Source of the DNA: JBNAVJ01 sp049700455
GTDB taxonomy: Bacteria > Bacteroidota > Ignavibacteria > Tepidaquicellales > Tepidaquicellaceae
Assembly (NCBI GenBank): GCA_049700455.1
Contig: JBNAVJ010000001.1
Coordinates: 372,001 to 436,000, forward strand
Length of the DNA: 64,000 nt
Direction: 5' to 3'
Shown: piece after piece, positions 26,018-35,494 of the stretch
How the letters are laid out: every line of letters begins with the position of its first letter
Numbering within the stretch: position 1 is the stretch's first letter
Notes under the pieces: generated by a model
The model's input: only the letters and a program-made list of their open reading frames with translations
Told to the model about the DNA's origin: nothing
The model's database searches: none
Made by a program: the position numbers and the translations under genes

Positions 26018-27193
26018 TTATTCAAATGCTGAAATGCCTGTAATATCTTCTCCAAGTATTAGTGTATGCATTTCGTGAGTCCCTTCATAAGTTTTAACAG
26101 ATTCTATATTATTTAAGTGTCTCATAACAGGGTATTCATCAAGTATTCCATTTGCTCCTAATATTTCTCTTGCCATACTTGCAATATTCTTTGCAACCTC
26201 ACAATTATTCCTTTTCGCAAGCGATACTTGTTGTGGTCTCATTAATCCTTTATCTTTTAAGATAGCAAGGTGATAGCAAAGCAATTGTGCTTTTGTTATT
26301 TCTGTTAACATATAAGCAAGTTTTTCCTGAGTAATTTGATACGACGCAATCGGTTTACCAAATTGGACCCGTGATAATGAATAATTTAATGCTGTTGTAT
26401 AACACTCGATAGCTAATCCAACAACCCCCCACGCAATACCATATCTTGCTTGAGTTAAACACATAAGTGGAGATTTTAATCCACTGGTAAAAGGTAAGCG
26501 GTTTTCTTCTGGGACAAAACAATCTTCAAAGATCAACTCAGACGTTACTGATGCCCTCAATGATAATTTTCCTTTTGTCTCGGGAGCCGAAAACCCTTTT
26601 GTCCCTTTTTCAACTAGAAATCCATTTACTTGACCATCAAGTTTTGCCCAAACAACTGCAACATCAGCTATAGAGCCATTGGTTATCCACATCTTTGCTC
26701 CATTCAATATGTAACCACCATCAGTTCTCTCTGCTTTTGTTATCATACCAGCAGGGTTACTCCCATAGTCTGGTTCTGTCAAACCAAAACATCCAATCTT
26801 CTCAGCCTTAGCTAATTTAGGTAACCAGTACTGCTTTTGTTGGTCACTCCCAAAGGTAAAAATCGGATACATCACAAGTGCCGATTGTACGGAGGCAAAA
26901 CTTCGTATTCCACTATCTCCTCGTTCTAATTCCTGCATTATCAAACCATATATAATATTATTTACATTCATACCACCATACTCTTCAGGTAGGGTGGGTC
27001 CAAAAAATCCAAGTTCAGCCATTTTGAGAATAAGCTGCTGTGGAAATTTCATCTCCTGATTATATTGCTCAATAATAGGTTTTACTTCTCGATTAACAAA
27101 TTCACGAGCTAAATCTCTCACGGCTTTTTCTTCATCTGTAAGCAACATTTCAAGATTGTAATAATCTTCAATGTAATTTGGATGTTTGTTCAT
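26018..27193 (-). CDS. Acyl-CoA dehydrogenase, glutaryl-CoA dehydrogenase-like
   Basis: The 391-aa flavoenzyme has GCFGLTEPDYGSNPAGM, KMWITNGSIADVAVVWAK and the C-terminal catalytic Glu in YEGTHEMHTLILG. The segment SVQSALVMYPIFTFGS and the Glu position are those of the glutaryl-CoA dehydrogenase branch, which oxidatively decarboxylates glutaryl-CoA to crotonyl-CoA. The substrate is inferred from similarity only. It overlaps hflX by 4 bp and is followed by ispH. Confidence 0.85.
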   Translation of the reverse strand: MNKHPNYIEDYYNLEMLLTDEEKAVRDLAREFVNREVKPIIEQYNQEMKFPQQLILKMAELGFFGPTLPEEYGGMNVNNIIYGLIMQELERGDSGIRSFASVQSALVMYPIFTFGSDQQKQYWLPKLAKAEKIGCFGLTEPDYGSNPAGMITKAERTDGGYILNGAKMWITNGSIADVAVVWAKLDGQVNGFLVEKGTKGFSAPETKGKLSLRASVTSELIFEDCFVPEENRLPFTSGLKSPLMCLTQARYGIAWGVVGLAIECYTTALNYSLSRVQFGKPIASYQITQEKLAYMLTEITKAQLLCYHLAILKDKGLMRPQQVSLAKRNNCEVAKNIASMAREILGANGILDEYPVMRHLNNIESVKTYEGTHEMHTLILGEDITGISAFE

Positions 27194-28368
27194 ACTAATG
27201 GATTTAGTGATTTATCTTTGGACAATTTGATTTCTCCAGTCTTTTTGAGGCGTAAATCAAATGATAACCGAATTTTTTCTAATAATTGAGTCTTATTTAT
27301 ACCTTTCAAAGCTGAAACAAAAACACTATTGGGATATCTGAAGCTAATATAATTCACTAAGTTTAAATCTTTAAGCTTGTCAATTTTATTAAAAACGTAA
27401 ATTATAGGTTTGCCCCCTGCTCCAACTTCCGCAAGTGTATTGTTTACAATGGAAATTTGTTCCTCAAAATTCTGATTAACAATATCAACAACTAAAAGTA
27501 ACAGATCACTTTCAACCACTTCTGCAAGTGTAGATTTAAACGACTCAATTAAATTATGAGGCAAGTTCTTAATAAAACCAACTGTATCAGAAATTAAGAA
27601 AATATAATCTTGTCTGGAATCTCTTAATGCTAACTCGCCTGAAATCCTGAGTATTTTAGTTGAGGTATCGAGTGTTGCGAACAGTTTGTTTTCCACATAA
27701 GCATTTGCATTGGTTAACAGATTTAGTAAGGTGGATTTTCCAGAGTTTGTATAACCAACAAGGGCAATTCTAAAAAATTTTTTACGCCCCTTAGATTGGG
27801 TTTTTCTTTGTTGTTCAATGTTAAACAGTTTTTCTTTAAGTATAGAAATTCTCTTTTTAATTAACCTTCTATCAACTTCTAATTGTTTTTCACCAGGTCC
27901 TTTAGTCCCTATTCCTCCATACTGTTTAGAAAAATGTAACCATTGTCGCGTTAGTCTGGGCAATGAATATTCAAGTTGTGCTAATTCAACCTGAAGCTTT
28001 GCCTCGGCAGTCCTTGCATTTTTAGCAAAGATATCAAGAATTAATTTAGATTTGTCTATTATTTTACAATTAAGTTCCTGTTCTAAATTTCGCTGATATC
28101 GATATTCAAGCTCGTTCTCAAAAATTACCATAGTTATTTCATTATTCATAACAAAATGTTTTATCTCCAACACCTTTCCTTTACCCAACATATACCGTGC
28201 ATCTTTCTTTTCTCCAAATTGATAAAATTCCTTTACAACTGCTGCTCCAGCTGTAGCAGCAAGCAACCGTAACTCTGCAAAAGTTTCTGTAAGCATTTCC
28301 CTGTCTTGTTTCTTATCTGAGAAATATACTAAAACAGTTTTTTCCCTATTGCTTCTGTTTTCTATCAA
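27190..28368 (-). CDS. hflX: Ribosome-associated GTPase HflX
   Basis: The 392-aa protein has the HflX N-terminal domain, the linker GGIGTKGPGEKQLEVDRR and a GTPase domain with G1 GYTNSGKSTLLN, G3 DTVGF and G4 NKID. HflX splits or rescues stalled 70S and 100S ribosomes under stress. It begins a minus-strand run hflX, acyl-CoA dehydrogenase, ispH and is divergent from the OmpA-like gene with 60 bp between them. Confidence 0.93.
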   Translation of the reverse strand: MIENRSNREKTVLVYFSDKKQDREMLTETFAELRLLAATAGAAVVKEFYQFGEKKDARYMLGKGKVLEIKHFVMNNEITMVIFENELEYRYQRNLEQELNCKIIDKSKLILDIFAKNARTAEAKLQVELAQLEYSLPRLTRQWLHFSKQYGGIGTKGPGEKQLEVDRRLIKKRISILKEKLFNIEQQRKTQSKGRKKFFRIALVGYTNSGKSTLLNLLTNANAYVENKLFATLDTSTKILRISGELALRDSRQDYIFLISDTVGFIKNLPHNLIESFKSTLAEVVESDLLLLVVDIVNQNFEEQISIVNNTLAEVGAGGKPIIYVFNKIDKLKDLNLVNYISFRYPNSVFVSALKGINKTQLLEKIRLSFDLRLKKTGEIKLSKDKSLNPLV

Positions 28369-28428
28369 ATTTCTACTGTAGTCTGCTTTTTTATTGAATT
28401 TAGTTATTTTGATTTAGATATTAAATGT

Positions 28429-29967
28429 ATGATGCAATACAAAAGTAAAAAAATATCAGTTTGTTATATGCTCTTTTATTGGTTTTTTCTAAATACTGTC
28501 ATAGCCCAGGTAGCAGAAAATCTTGGGCCCAACGTAAATTCAAGATTCGCTGAAATATGCCCTATTGTGTCCCCCGATGGTAAAATCTTATATTTTTCAC
28601 GAACTGATAATTCTAATATTGCTGCCCCACAATTTGCTTATTTCAGTTATATTGATGAGAAGGGTAATTTTTCCAAAGCAGTTGAGTTCCCTCGTCTTGT
28701 AAAAGATGCCTTGGTTTACAATTTATATTCCATTTCTGCTGATAATAAAAGGGCTCTTTTTGTTATTTATTCAAAAGAATATCAGGGCTTGTATTTCCTT
28801 TACAGAAACAATAATGAATGGAGCAAGCCTTCTCCTTTGAGAATTAAGAACCTTTCTAAATATTCTTCTGTACCCTTTCTCAATGCTTCTCTTTCTCTCA
28901 GTGGCAAAATTTTGTTTTTGAGTTTCGGAAGAAGAGAAAGTAATTATATAATGTTTGAAATTTATGTTTCTTTCTTACAATCTGACTCCAGCTGGACAGA
29001 ACCGGTTTCAATTGGTAAACCTGTAAATTCTGAATTTGTAGATAATACAATTCACTATGGGGGATCTTTTGTTCCTTTTTTATCCTCAGATGAGACAACG
29101 CTTTACTTTTCTTCATTTCGAAAAGATAGCTACGGGGAATGTGATATTTATATGTCCCGGAGAACTGATACAACATTTCTTAAATGGTCTGAGCCTATAA
29201 ACCTCGGGGAAGATATCAACTCAGCAGGGTGGGATGCTTACTTTTCAATTTCTGCAAAAGGGGACTATGCTTACTTTGTATCAGATAAAAATTCTTATGG
29301 ACAGGAAGATATTATGAGAATAAAAATAATAGACGCACTAAAACCTAAACCTGTTGTTCTTGTTTATGGAAGCGTTTTTGAGGAAAAAACCCTCCAATTA
29401 ATAAATGCAACAGTAGAATATCAACAAGTTGGAAATCCTAATTCTCTTAAAAAATTAAACCTTACACCTGAAAATAGCATATATAAGGTGTTTCTAAACC
29501 CGGGTTACCAATATCTGTTTATTGCTACATCGCCTTATCATTTAACTAAATCCATAATTCTTGATTTGAAAAATGTTACATATTACAAAGAACAGAAACT
29601 TGATTTTTTTCTTCCCTTAATAGATACTCAGAAAGTTTACATTTTAGAAAATATACTTTTTGATTTTGATAAAGCTGAACTAAAACCAGAATCCTTTTCT
29701 GAACTTAATAAGATAACAAAGTTTTTATTAGAAAATCCTGAACTCAGAATCGAAATACGCGGACATACAGACAACATAGGTACAAAAGAATATAACCTCC
29801 AGTTATCATTGGCACGGGCTGAAGCTGTTGCAAATTACCTAACAGAAAAAGGGATAGATAGAAAGCGCATTGAAGTATTCGGATTTGGAGAAGAACAACC
29901 AGTTGCTCCAAATGATACAGAAGGAAACAGACAGAAAAATCGTAGGGTCGAATTTAAGCTAAAATAA
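28429..29967 (+). CDS. PD40 beta-propeller, CRD and OmpA-domain outer-membrane-associated protein
   Basis: A signal peptide (to about residue 27) is followed by PD40/WD40-like repeats (PIVSPDGKILYFSR, FLSSDETTLYFSSFR, SISAKGDYAYFVSDK). A carboxypeptidase-regulatory-like domain spans about 305-385. A C-terminal OmpA domain (about 400-512) has ILFDFDKAELKPES, IEIRGHTDNIG and NRRVEFKL, which bind peptidoglycan. This order resembles PorE of the T9SS, without its TPR part. The T9SS cargo genes next to it make that link plausible but unproven. No lipobox is seen. Confidence 0.85.
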   Translation: MMQYKSKKISVCYMLFYWFFLNTVIAQVAENLGPNVNSRFAEICPIVSPDGKILYFSRTDNSNIAAPQFAYFSYIDEKGNFSKAVEFPRLVKDALVYNLYSISADNKRALFVIYSKEYQGLYFLYRNNNEWSKPSPLRIKNLSKYSSVPFLNASLSLSGKILFLSFGRRESNYIMFEIYVSFLQSDSSWTEPVSIGKPVNSEFVDNTIHYGGSFVPFLSSDETTLYFSSFRKDSYGECDIYMSRRTDTTFLKWSEPINLGEDINSAGWDAYFSISAKGDYAYFVSDKNSYGQEDIMRIKIIDALKPKPVVLVYGSVFEEKTLQLINATVEYQQVGNPNSLKKLNLTPENSIYKVFLNPGYQYLFIATSPYHLTKSIILDLKNVTYYKEQKLDFFLPLIDTQKVYILENILFDFDKAELKPESFSELNKITKFLLENPELRIEIRGHTDNIGTKEYNLQLSLARAEAVANYLTEKGIDRKRIEVFGFGEEQPVAPNDTEGNRQKNRRVEFKLK

Positions 29968-30001
29968 AAAAAGGAACTTACGCTTAGAGTACGTAAGTTC
30001 C
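29961..30001 (-). terminator. Rho-independent terminator, minus strand
   Basis: A perfect 10-bp stem GGAACTTACG (29973-29982) and CGTAAGTTCC (29992-30001) with a 9-nt loop is followed on the minus strand by a T-run (A-run at 29961-29972 on the plus strand). It fits the end of the decayed T9SS gene 30037-31685. It may also act weakly on the OmpA-like gene. Confidence 0.75.
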
Positions 30002-30036
30002 CTCGAGGGTTGCTATGTTAGACGTAGGATAACAGA

Positions 30037-31685
30037 TTATTTTATTAGAATCATTTTCTTTGTAATTACATTCATCCCAGACTTTAACCGTTAAAAGTAT
30101 ACACCGCTTGAATACATAGAAGCATCCCACTTTACACTGTATTCACCTGTACTCAATTGTTCATTGACAATCGTTTCAGCTTTCTTTTCCGAGAGATCAA
30201 AAATTTCAAGAGTTACATTTCCTCTGCTTCTTAAATTAGGTGAAACATCAAACCTTATAGTAGTTATCGGATTAAAAGGATTTGGATAATTGTGCTAAAG
30301 TCTCAACTCTTGAGGGACTTCACTACTTTCTCGTTTGAGACCAATAGTAAAATTTGAATTATAAAAGTTGCGAGCAAGAACAGCTAATTCCTTAAGCTTT
30401 GTTACAGAGTTTCTATTATTAGAGCCTGCTGTAATCATCTGACATGTAATCATCTAACATAGTAAGATCGTTTGTGTCTCGTTCGGTAAAATCTTAAAGT
30501 TTTGAACCCCTATTCTTATCAAGTATCTCCTGTTTCCTACAGGGTTTTGATTAATATAATTGCCATTAGGGCCATTGCAGTTCTGAATTGACCCGTGGTA
30601 TTCAGTCCACCCTGTAAGAATTTTGGGATCTCCCGTATAACAAAATTTCGTGGGAACTGTGGGAGAAACTAACGGATTCATATAAGGTGAACCATCTTTT
30701 TTTAACCTCTTTAGCATCAATCTTGCTTCTATTGACTCCCCATTTGGATCGCTTTCACAAGGAATAGGATTAGAGCTCACGCTGATGAAGAATCCAAATG
30801 ATGTCATATTTAAGTCAACATTCGGGGTTACAATTCTGTTAACCAAACCTTGTAAAACAATCATCCCAACAGCGGGAGGGAACAAGCCATATTGTGTATC
30901 ATAGGAGATCTTGTTATAAGCGTAGCCCAATTTTAGTGAGGTGTCACATCCAACATAATCATCGTTAGAATCTCCAATGTCAGCATCAACCACAATACCA
31001 GTAAATACTGAGTCCTAACTATATGTGTTCTTATTGATTAATAACATTTTAATAAATTGCATATCAGCATATGAAGGTTGTGAATAACACCAGGATATTA
31101 TTCTCAAGTCTGCATAAAGTAAGTTTCTTACTATACCACCTCCAAATCCTTCTCTCGAGGAATGGCGTTCTGGAAATCCATCGGTTAAAGCAACAAATAT
31201 TGTTTGAGCTACGTTTTTCACTCCTGGAGTGTCAATTAGAAGTTCAGATATACTATTGTTATTTACATCTACAAACGGTGCTCCGTAAGGAACCATAGTG
31301 CCCCAGTTTGTCCAATCGGGATTGTTAATACCGTCTCACCACATGTAATTTTATATAAAGTTTGGGTTTATATGCTATGGCGTTAGAAGAGTAGCCGGGA
31401 GCATATTCTCCTGAGTAAGAAGCACTGGTCATAGCAAAGAAACCACGTATACATGCTGAGATATTGGACCCTGCTGTAAAAATGGCATATTTCACAGAAT
31501 TCTTGAGCCATTCAAAACCTGCTGATTGCTGTCCTACTCTTTTTTGGTCAAACACCCCTATATTTACAAAATAAGAAACAATGTTATTTCCACTAAGTTC
31601 TTTCTGTGCTATTACAAATTGTGCTTTTGAGTTTTTTTGCATTAACAAAATCAGAGTCGTGATAATTAGTAATATTTTTTTTCAT
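30037..31685 (-). pseudogene. Decayed T9SS cargo gene (about 550 codons)
   Basis: One ancestral frame can be reconstructed. The start ATG at 31685 is followed by an A8 tract. With seven A's it would give the signal peptide MKKILLIITTLILLMQ and run into KAQFVIAQKELSG. Further lesions are duplicated TA and GA dinucleotides near 31330-31350, a TAG near 31012 (between NTYS and DSVF), a 15-bp tandem duplication with TAG near 30452, a TAG just before HNYPNPFNP, and a TAA in the sorting domain (GVYF, stop, RLKSG). The C-terminus still reads ITKKMILIK. Middle segments such as GCDTSLKLGYAYN are well preserved, so decay is recent. Function unknown. Confidence 0.88.
30430..30459 (-). repeat. 15-bp tandem duplication inside the pseudogene
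   Basis: On the plus strand TGTAATCATCTGACA (30430-30444) is followed by TGTAATCATCTAACA (30445-30459), one base different. On the coding strand this repeats codons for CQMIT and changes one CAG to TAG, creating a stop. Confidence 0.85.
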
Positions 31686-31706
31686 AACAGTTATATGTTT
31701 TGTAAA

Positions 31707-33278
31707 TTATTTTAGAACGAACATTTTTTAAATTTTCTTATTAGTAGCATCGATATTAAGAGTGAAAACACCCTCTGGGAGTTTATCATCAAGGGCCATA
31801 CTCACCATTTCCCGGGTTATCTCATAGAGCTTAATTTGAACACTTGATGCTTTGGGAATATCAAATTTTATTATTGTGGAACTATTGAAAGGATTAGGAA
31901 AATTTTGTTCCAAGAAATAATTAGATGGAACTATTTGTGCATACCTTTTAATATCTATAGTTTCAGCAACTGACCTTTCCCAAACCCCCGTACCTGTATA
32001 TGTATCATTTATGTTTAACGCCAAGAAAGAATTAACGTCAACGCAAATAAAATCTTCGATGGTTAAATAGGGAAATGGGAGCCCCTGATTCTTATAATAC
32101 TAATTAATACCTTCATTTGAAGTCATAAAAACCCCATCTTGCCATGAAGAGCGGGTTCCAATGAACATATAATTACCATTAAATAATATCTTACTTACAC
32201 CTAATATTGACTGATTAGAAGGAAGGGGAATCTCACTCCAAGTTAAACCATTATTACTAGAGGCATACAAACGGCTGTCCGGAGGAGGAGCGTAAGGTCC
32301 CCGCATAAAGGCTACTTTCAGAGACATTTAACGATATTACATTCAAACCTGGTAATGCTCGTGGTGCCCAGCTCTGCCCTTGATTTGTTGAAAAATAAAC
32401 CCCATTAACAGTTCCTGCAAACAAAACCCCACTCAACGCAATAAAACAATTAGTAGCCGTGTTAGAAACAGTATTCCAATAGCCTTCATTGTTTGTAGAG
32501 CGTTGAATACCATTTGAGGTTGCAACCAAAATTGTACTTGGTGAAACCACAAAAAACGATTTGGGAATTCCTGAGGTACTAAAATAGTTCCAGCTTATTC
32601 CTACATTTGATGATGTGTAACCAGAATATGTATCCATGCCCACGAAAATAGTGTTTTGATAAGCAGTAATAGTTTTAATTTTGATTCGTCGTATGATGTC
32701 GGTAGCCAATAAGGGGCGAAGTAAACCAATTAAAGCCTCCATTCGTTGACCTATAGATTGTATTTACCCCTCCTGCAAATCCAATGTTATTATTCACCAC
32801 TAAAGCATAAATAGTTTCATTTGTAGGTATTCCATAAGTGCTGTTCCAATTTACCCCATTATTTGTCGAATACAAACCCCACCGGGACCCGATACACCAG
32901 CCAACACTTTCCCTCTACCAACTGTCAACGAATAAACAGATGAGCTAACTGATGTTCCAACCCAACTGTTACCGTTATTCCAGCTTAATCTAATTCCCCC
33001 AGTTTCTCCAGTATAAATATCTGTACTATCAATTGCAAGACATCTAATACTTCCATAATTTAAAAAAGTCTCTGACCAGTTTACCCCATTGTTAGTTGAA
33101 TAGTAGACCCCGCTACTTTCGGTACCAGCAAATATATAGTTTTCCTTTACTGCAAGAGCATACACAGTAGTACTATGAGGCCCATTTGTACGAACCCATT
33201 GAGCGGCGCTTTTAGTACTTAGAGAACCAACTAATAATTAATAATGATTGTTAATAAAAGATAAATAAGTTGTTTCAT
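31707..33278 (-). pseudogene. Decayed BNR-repeat T9SS cargo gene
   Basis: The ancestral start is the ATG at 33278 with GAAGG upstream. The signal peptide MKQLIYLLLTIII is broken by a 7-bp tandem duplication at 33232-33245. Five open fragments in changing frames then carry BNR/sortilin-like repeats (GVYYSTNNGVNW, TIYRSTNGGFNW, RLYASSNNGLTW). One lesion is a TAG near 32100 where INW would be expected. The sorting domain begins LEQNFPNPFNSSTIIKFD, but its end is shortened: NIDATNKKI, stop, KMFVLK, missing the usual GVYFY segment. It is a relative of the intact genes at 33467 and 35495. Confidence 0.88.
33232..33245 (-). repeat. 7-bp tandem duplication causing a frameshift
   Basis: TAATAAT is repeated directly at 33232-33238 and 33239-33245. 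Removing one copy restores the frame from the start ATG at 33278 through the signal peptide into the body of the decayed gene. Confidence 0.75.
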
Positions 33279-33400
33279 TTTTCATCCTTCTTTGGCTAAT
33301 TTTTACTTACCGCAATTTACATAATAGCCATTAAAAAAAAATACAATCGCAATATTGTCGAAATGTTTTTGTTAAAGGGGGATGAATAAGAAAGAAAAAA

Positions 33401-33440
33401 TAAAAGAGAAGGGGCAGGCTTTCTATAAAACCTGCCCTTC
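33401..33440 (-). terminator. Terminator of the 33467-35434 gene
   Basis: A stem with GGGCAGG (33412-33418) and CCTGCCC (33431-33437), extended by GAAG and CTTC, is followed on the minus strand by a T-rich run. It lies 27 bases past the stop codon of the T9SS gene. Confidence 0.75.
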
Positions 33441-33466
33441 TTTTATAAATAGGCTAACATAATTTA

Positions 33467-35434
33467 TCATTTAATAAGTAACATTTTTCTCACAGAGAAA
33501 TAAGTACCTGCTCTTAATTCATAGAAATAGACTCCACCAGGTAAGTTTGAAGCCTCAAATCCATAGGAATGAAGCCCGCAAGCATAAGTTTGATTATCTA
33601 TTAACTTGGCAACCTCCTGTCCGATAACATTGTAGACTCTGAGAGTCACTTTCTCTGATTTAGGAAGGTAAAATTCAATAGTAGTTGATGGATTAAATGG
33701 ATTCGGATAGTTCTGAAAAAGGTCATAACTACGTGGAGATTCCAGGTTTTCTGTTATTTTACTTGTTACATTTGCTACTACAAGTATATATGACCGTGTA
33801 TGTACTCTAATGCCAGAACTTTCAGTCCCTGTTACATTAACAGTATAAGTTCCAAAAGGCACATTAGAAGAAGTGGTAGCATTAAGTATAAGGGAATCAG
33901 GAGAACCTGTCAGCACTTTTACGTTACTTGGGATCCACTGAAATGTAATAGTTCCTTGAGATGGTGGTGGGCTTACAGTTGCAGTATATGTTACAGTACC
34001 ACTGTAATTTCCCATCATTGGTATATATACTTTGTTAACAGAGGTTGAATTTACGTTCAATGAATCTACTGCCTTTTTAAACGACACACCAAAATCTGGC
34101 AGATAAGCGTGATAATCGTGACGGCTATTGTTCTGGCAAGGATAGACAGGAAACGTAAAGGTTCTTCCAGACATACCTACATAGTCTCCCATATAATAGT
34201 GTTCTGTTCCTTGATATTCTTTTACAGAATTGGGATTGAAATTCTGGTTTGAAATTTTGAAGTTTGGAGAAAAAGTTGCACCCCCATCAGTCGATACTGC
34301 TCCCCAAAGTTCGGTCATAAGATTAGCAGGATCATTTCGTGAGTCAAACCAATAAACCCAAACTCGTCCTTGGTCATCCACAGAAATATCTGGCATCCAT
34401 TGATCAGTTGTTGTGGCGTCATCATTAACTTGGATGGGATAACTCCAATTCAATCCTCCATTTGTTGTTCTTACTACATATACATTAGCAATATCTGGTC
34501 CTGGGGGATTTGCTGCATAACAAATATATGTATATCCTTGGTATGGCCCGCTGGCTAATGTTGTAGCAGCCTGAGGATGCCCATTAGTTCTAATGTTACC
34601 CTTCACACAATATCTACCGCTTGTTTGGTTCAAAATACCAGGCTCTATATACGCTGCAGCTGTGTTAGTCGCTCCAAAAGTAGCACCTCCATCGGTAGAA
34701 ATCCTGACAACTGCCCCTGTATTTGTTGTTATAAAGACATATACTTTTCCTGTGTAATCTACAACTATATTAGGACCAGGGTTGGTTGTAACTGTAGGGG
34801 CTAAAATAATTGGTCCTGTCCAAGAAACACCATTGTTTGTAGATCTGTGAAAAGCAACTTTCTGGCTACCACTAGTAGCATCAAAATAAGCCATATAGAC
34901 ATTATCTTTATAAGTACCCGTTGTTTGGTCGCAAGCTATCCATTCTTTATCAGCATAAGAGTTTGAAACTATTGTCACAGCAGAACCCCAGCTAACTCCT
35001 CCATTGGTAGACTTGTGAATCCTGACACCATAATTAAGTATCGCAAAATATAAGTTTCCTTGTCCATCAGACGCGAAAACCGGGTCACCCTGACTTGTTG
35101 GAACTGTAGAATAACTCCAGTTAATACCCCCATTGGTTGTATAAAAAATGTAGTTTGCACCTGTAATAACTCTGTTATCGGTAACAACAAAATTCAGAGG
35201 GTTTGTACGATTGACTGCCACATCTGTTTCCATAAAACCAGGAGTATTTGAAAGTATATAATTATCAAAAGGTCCAACTGAAACAACTGAGTTTATCATA
35301 TCTGTTGGTGTGAAATGATAATTCGGTGGCAATATAAATCTCATCGTAGGATAGTCAACCTTTTGAGAATAGTTAATTTTTACCACTGATACAGTCAGCA
35401 GTAAAATAACAATTAATTTAAATGCTGCTTTCAT
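33467..35434 (-). CDS. Sialidase/BNR-like secreted protein with T9SS sorting domain
   Basis: This 655-aa protein has a signal peptide (to about residue 23) and an N-terminal six-bladed-type region with many Asp-box-like units (YTTNGGINWSYS, STNGGVSWGSAV, STDGGATFGATN, RTTNGGLNWSYP). A beta domain follows (about 450-560), then a T9SS type A sorting domain from about 572 (LFQNYPNPFNPSTTIEFYLP to RKMLLIK). The catalytic residues of sialidases are not clear, so a structural or binding role at the cell surface is as likely. It is 61 bp downstream of the related gene 35495-36823. Confidence 0.88.
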   Translation of the reverse strand: MKAAFKLIVILLLTVSVVKINYSQKVDYPTMRFILPPNYHFTPTDMINSVVSVGPFDNYILSNTPGFMETDVAVNRTNPLNFVVTDNRVITGANYIFYTTNGGINWSYSTVPTSQGDPVFASDGQGNLYFAILNYGVRIHKSTNGGVSWGSAVTIVSNSYADKEWIACDQTTGTYKDNVYMAYFDATSGSQKVAFHRSTNNGVSWTGPIILAPTVTTNPGPNIVVDYTGKVYVFITTNTGAVVRISTDGGATFGATNTAAAYIEPGILNQTSGRYCVKGNIRTNGHPQAATTLASGPYQGYTYICYAANPPGPDIANVYVVRTTNGGLNWSYPIQVNDDATTTDQWMPDISVDDQGRVWVYWFDSRNDPANLMTELWGAVSTDGGATFSPNFKISNQNFNPNSVKEYQGTEHYYMGDYVGMSGRTFTFPVYPCQNNSRHDYHAYLPDFGVSFKKAVDSLNVNSTSVNKVYIPMMGNYSGTVTYTATVSPPPSQGTITFQWIPSNVKVLTGSPDSLILNATTSSNVPFGTYTVNVTGTESSGIRVHTRSYILVVANVTSKITENLESPRSYDLFQNYPNPFNPSTTIEFYLPKSEKVTLRVYNVIGQEVAKLIDNQTYACGLHSYGFEASNLPGGVYFYELRAGTYFSVRKMLLIK

Positions 35435-35494
35435 AATGCTAAATTAATTCTTTAGAATGGACGAATATAATTTGTCCCTTCTAAAATAAAAGGG

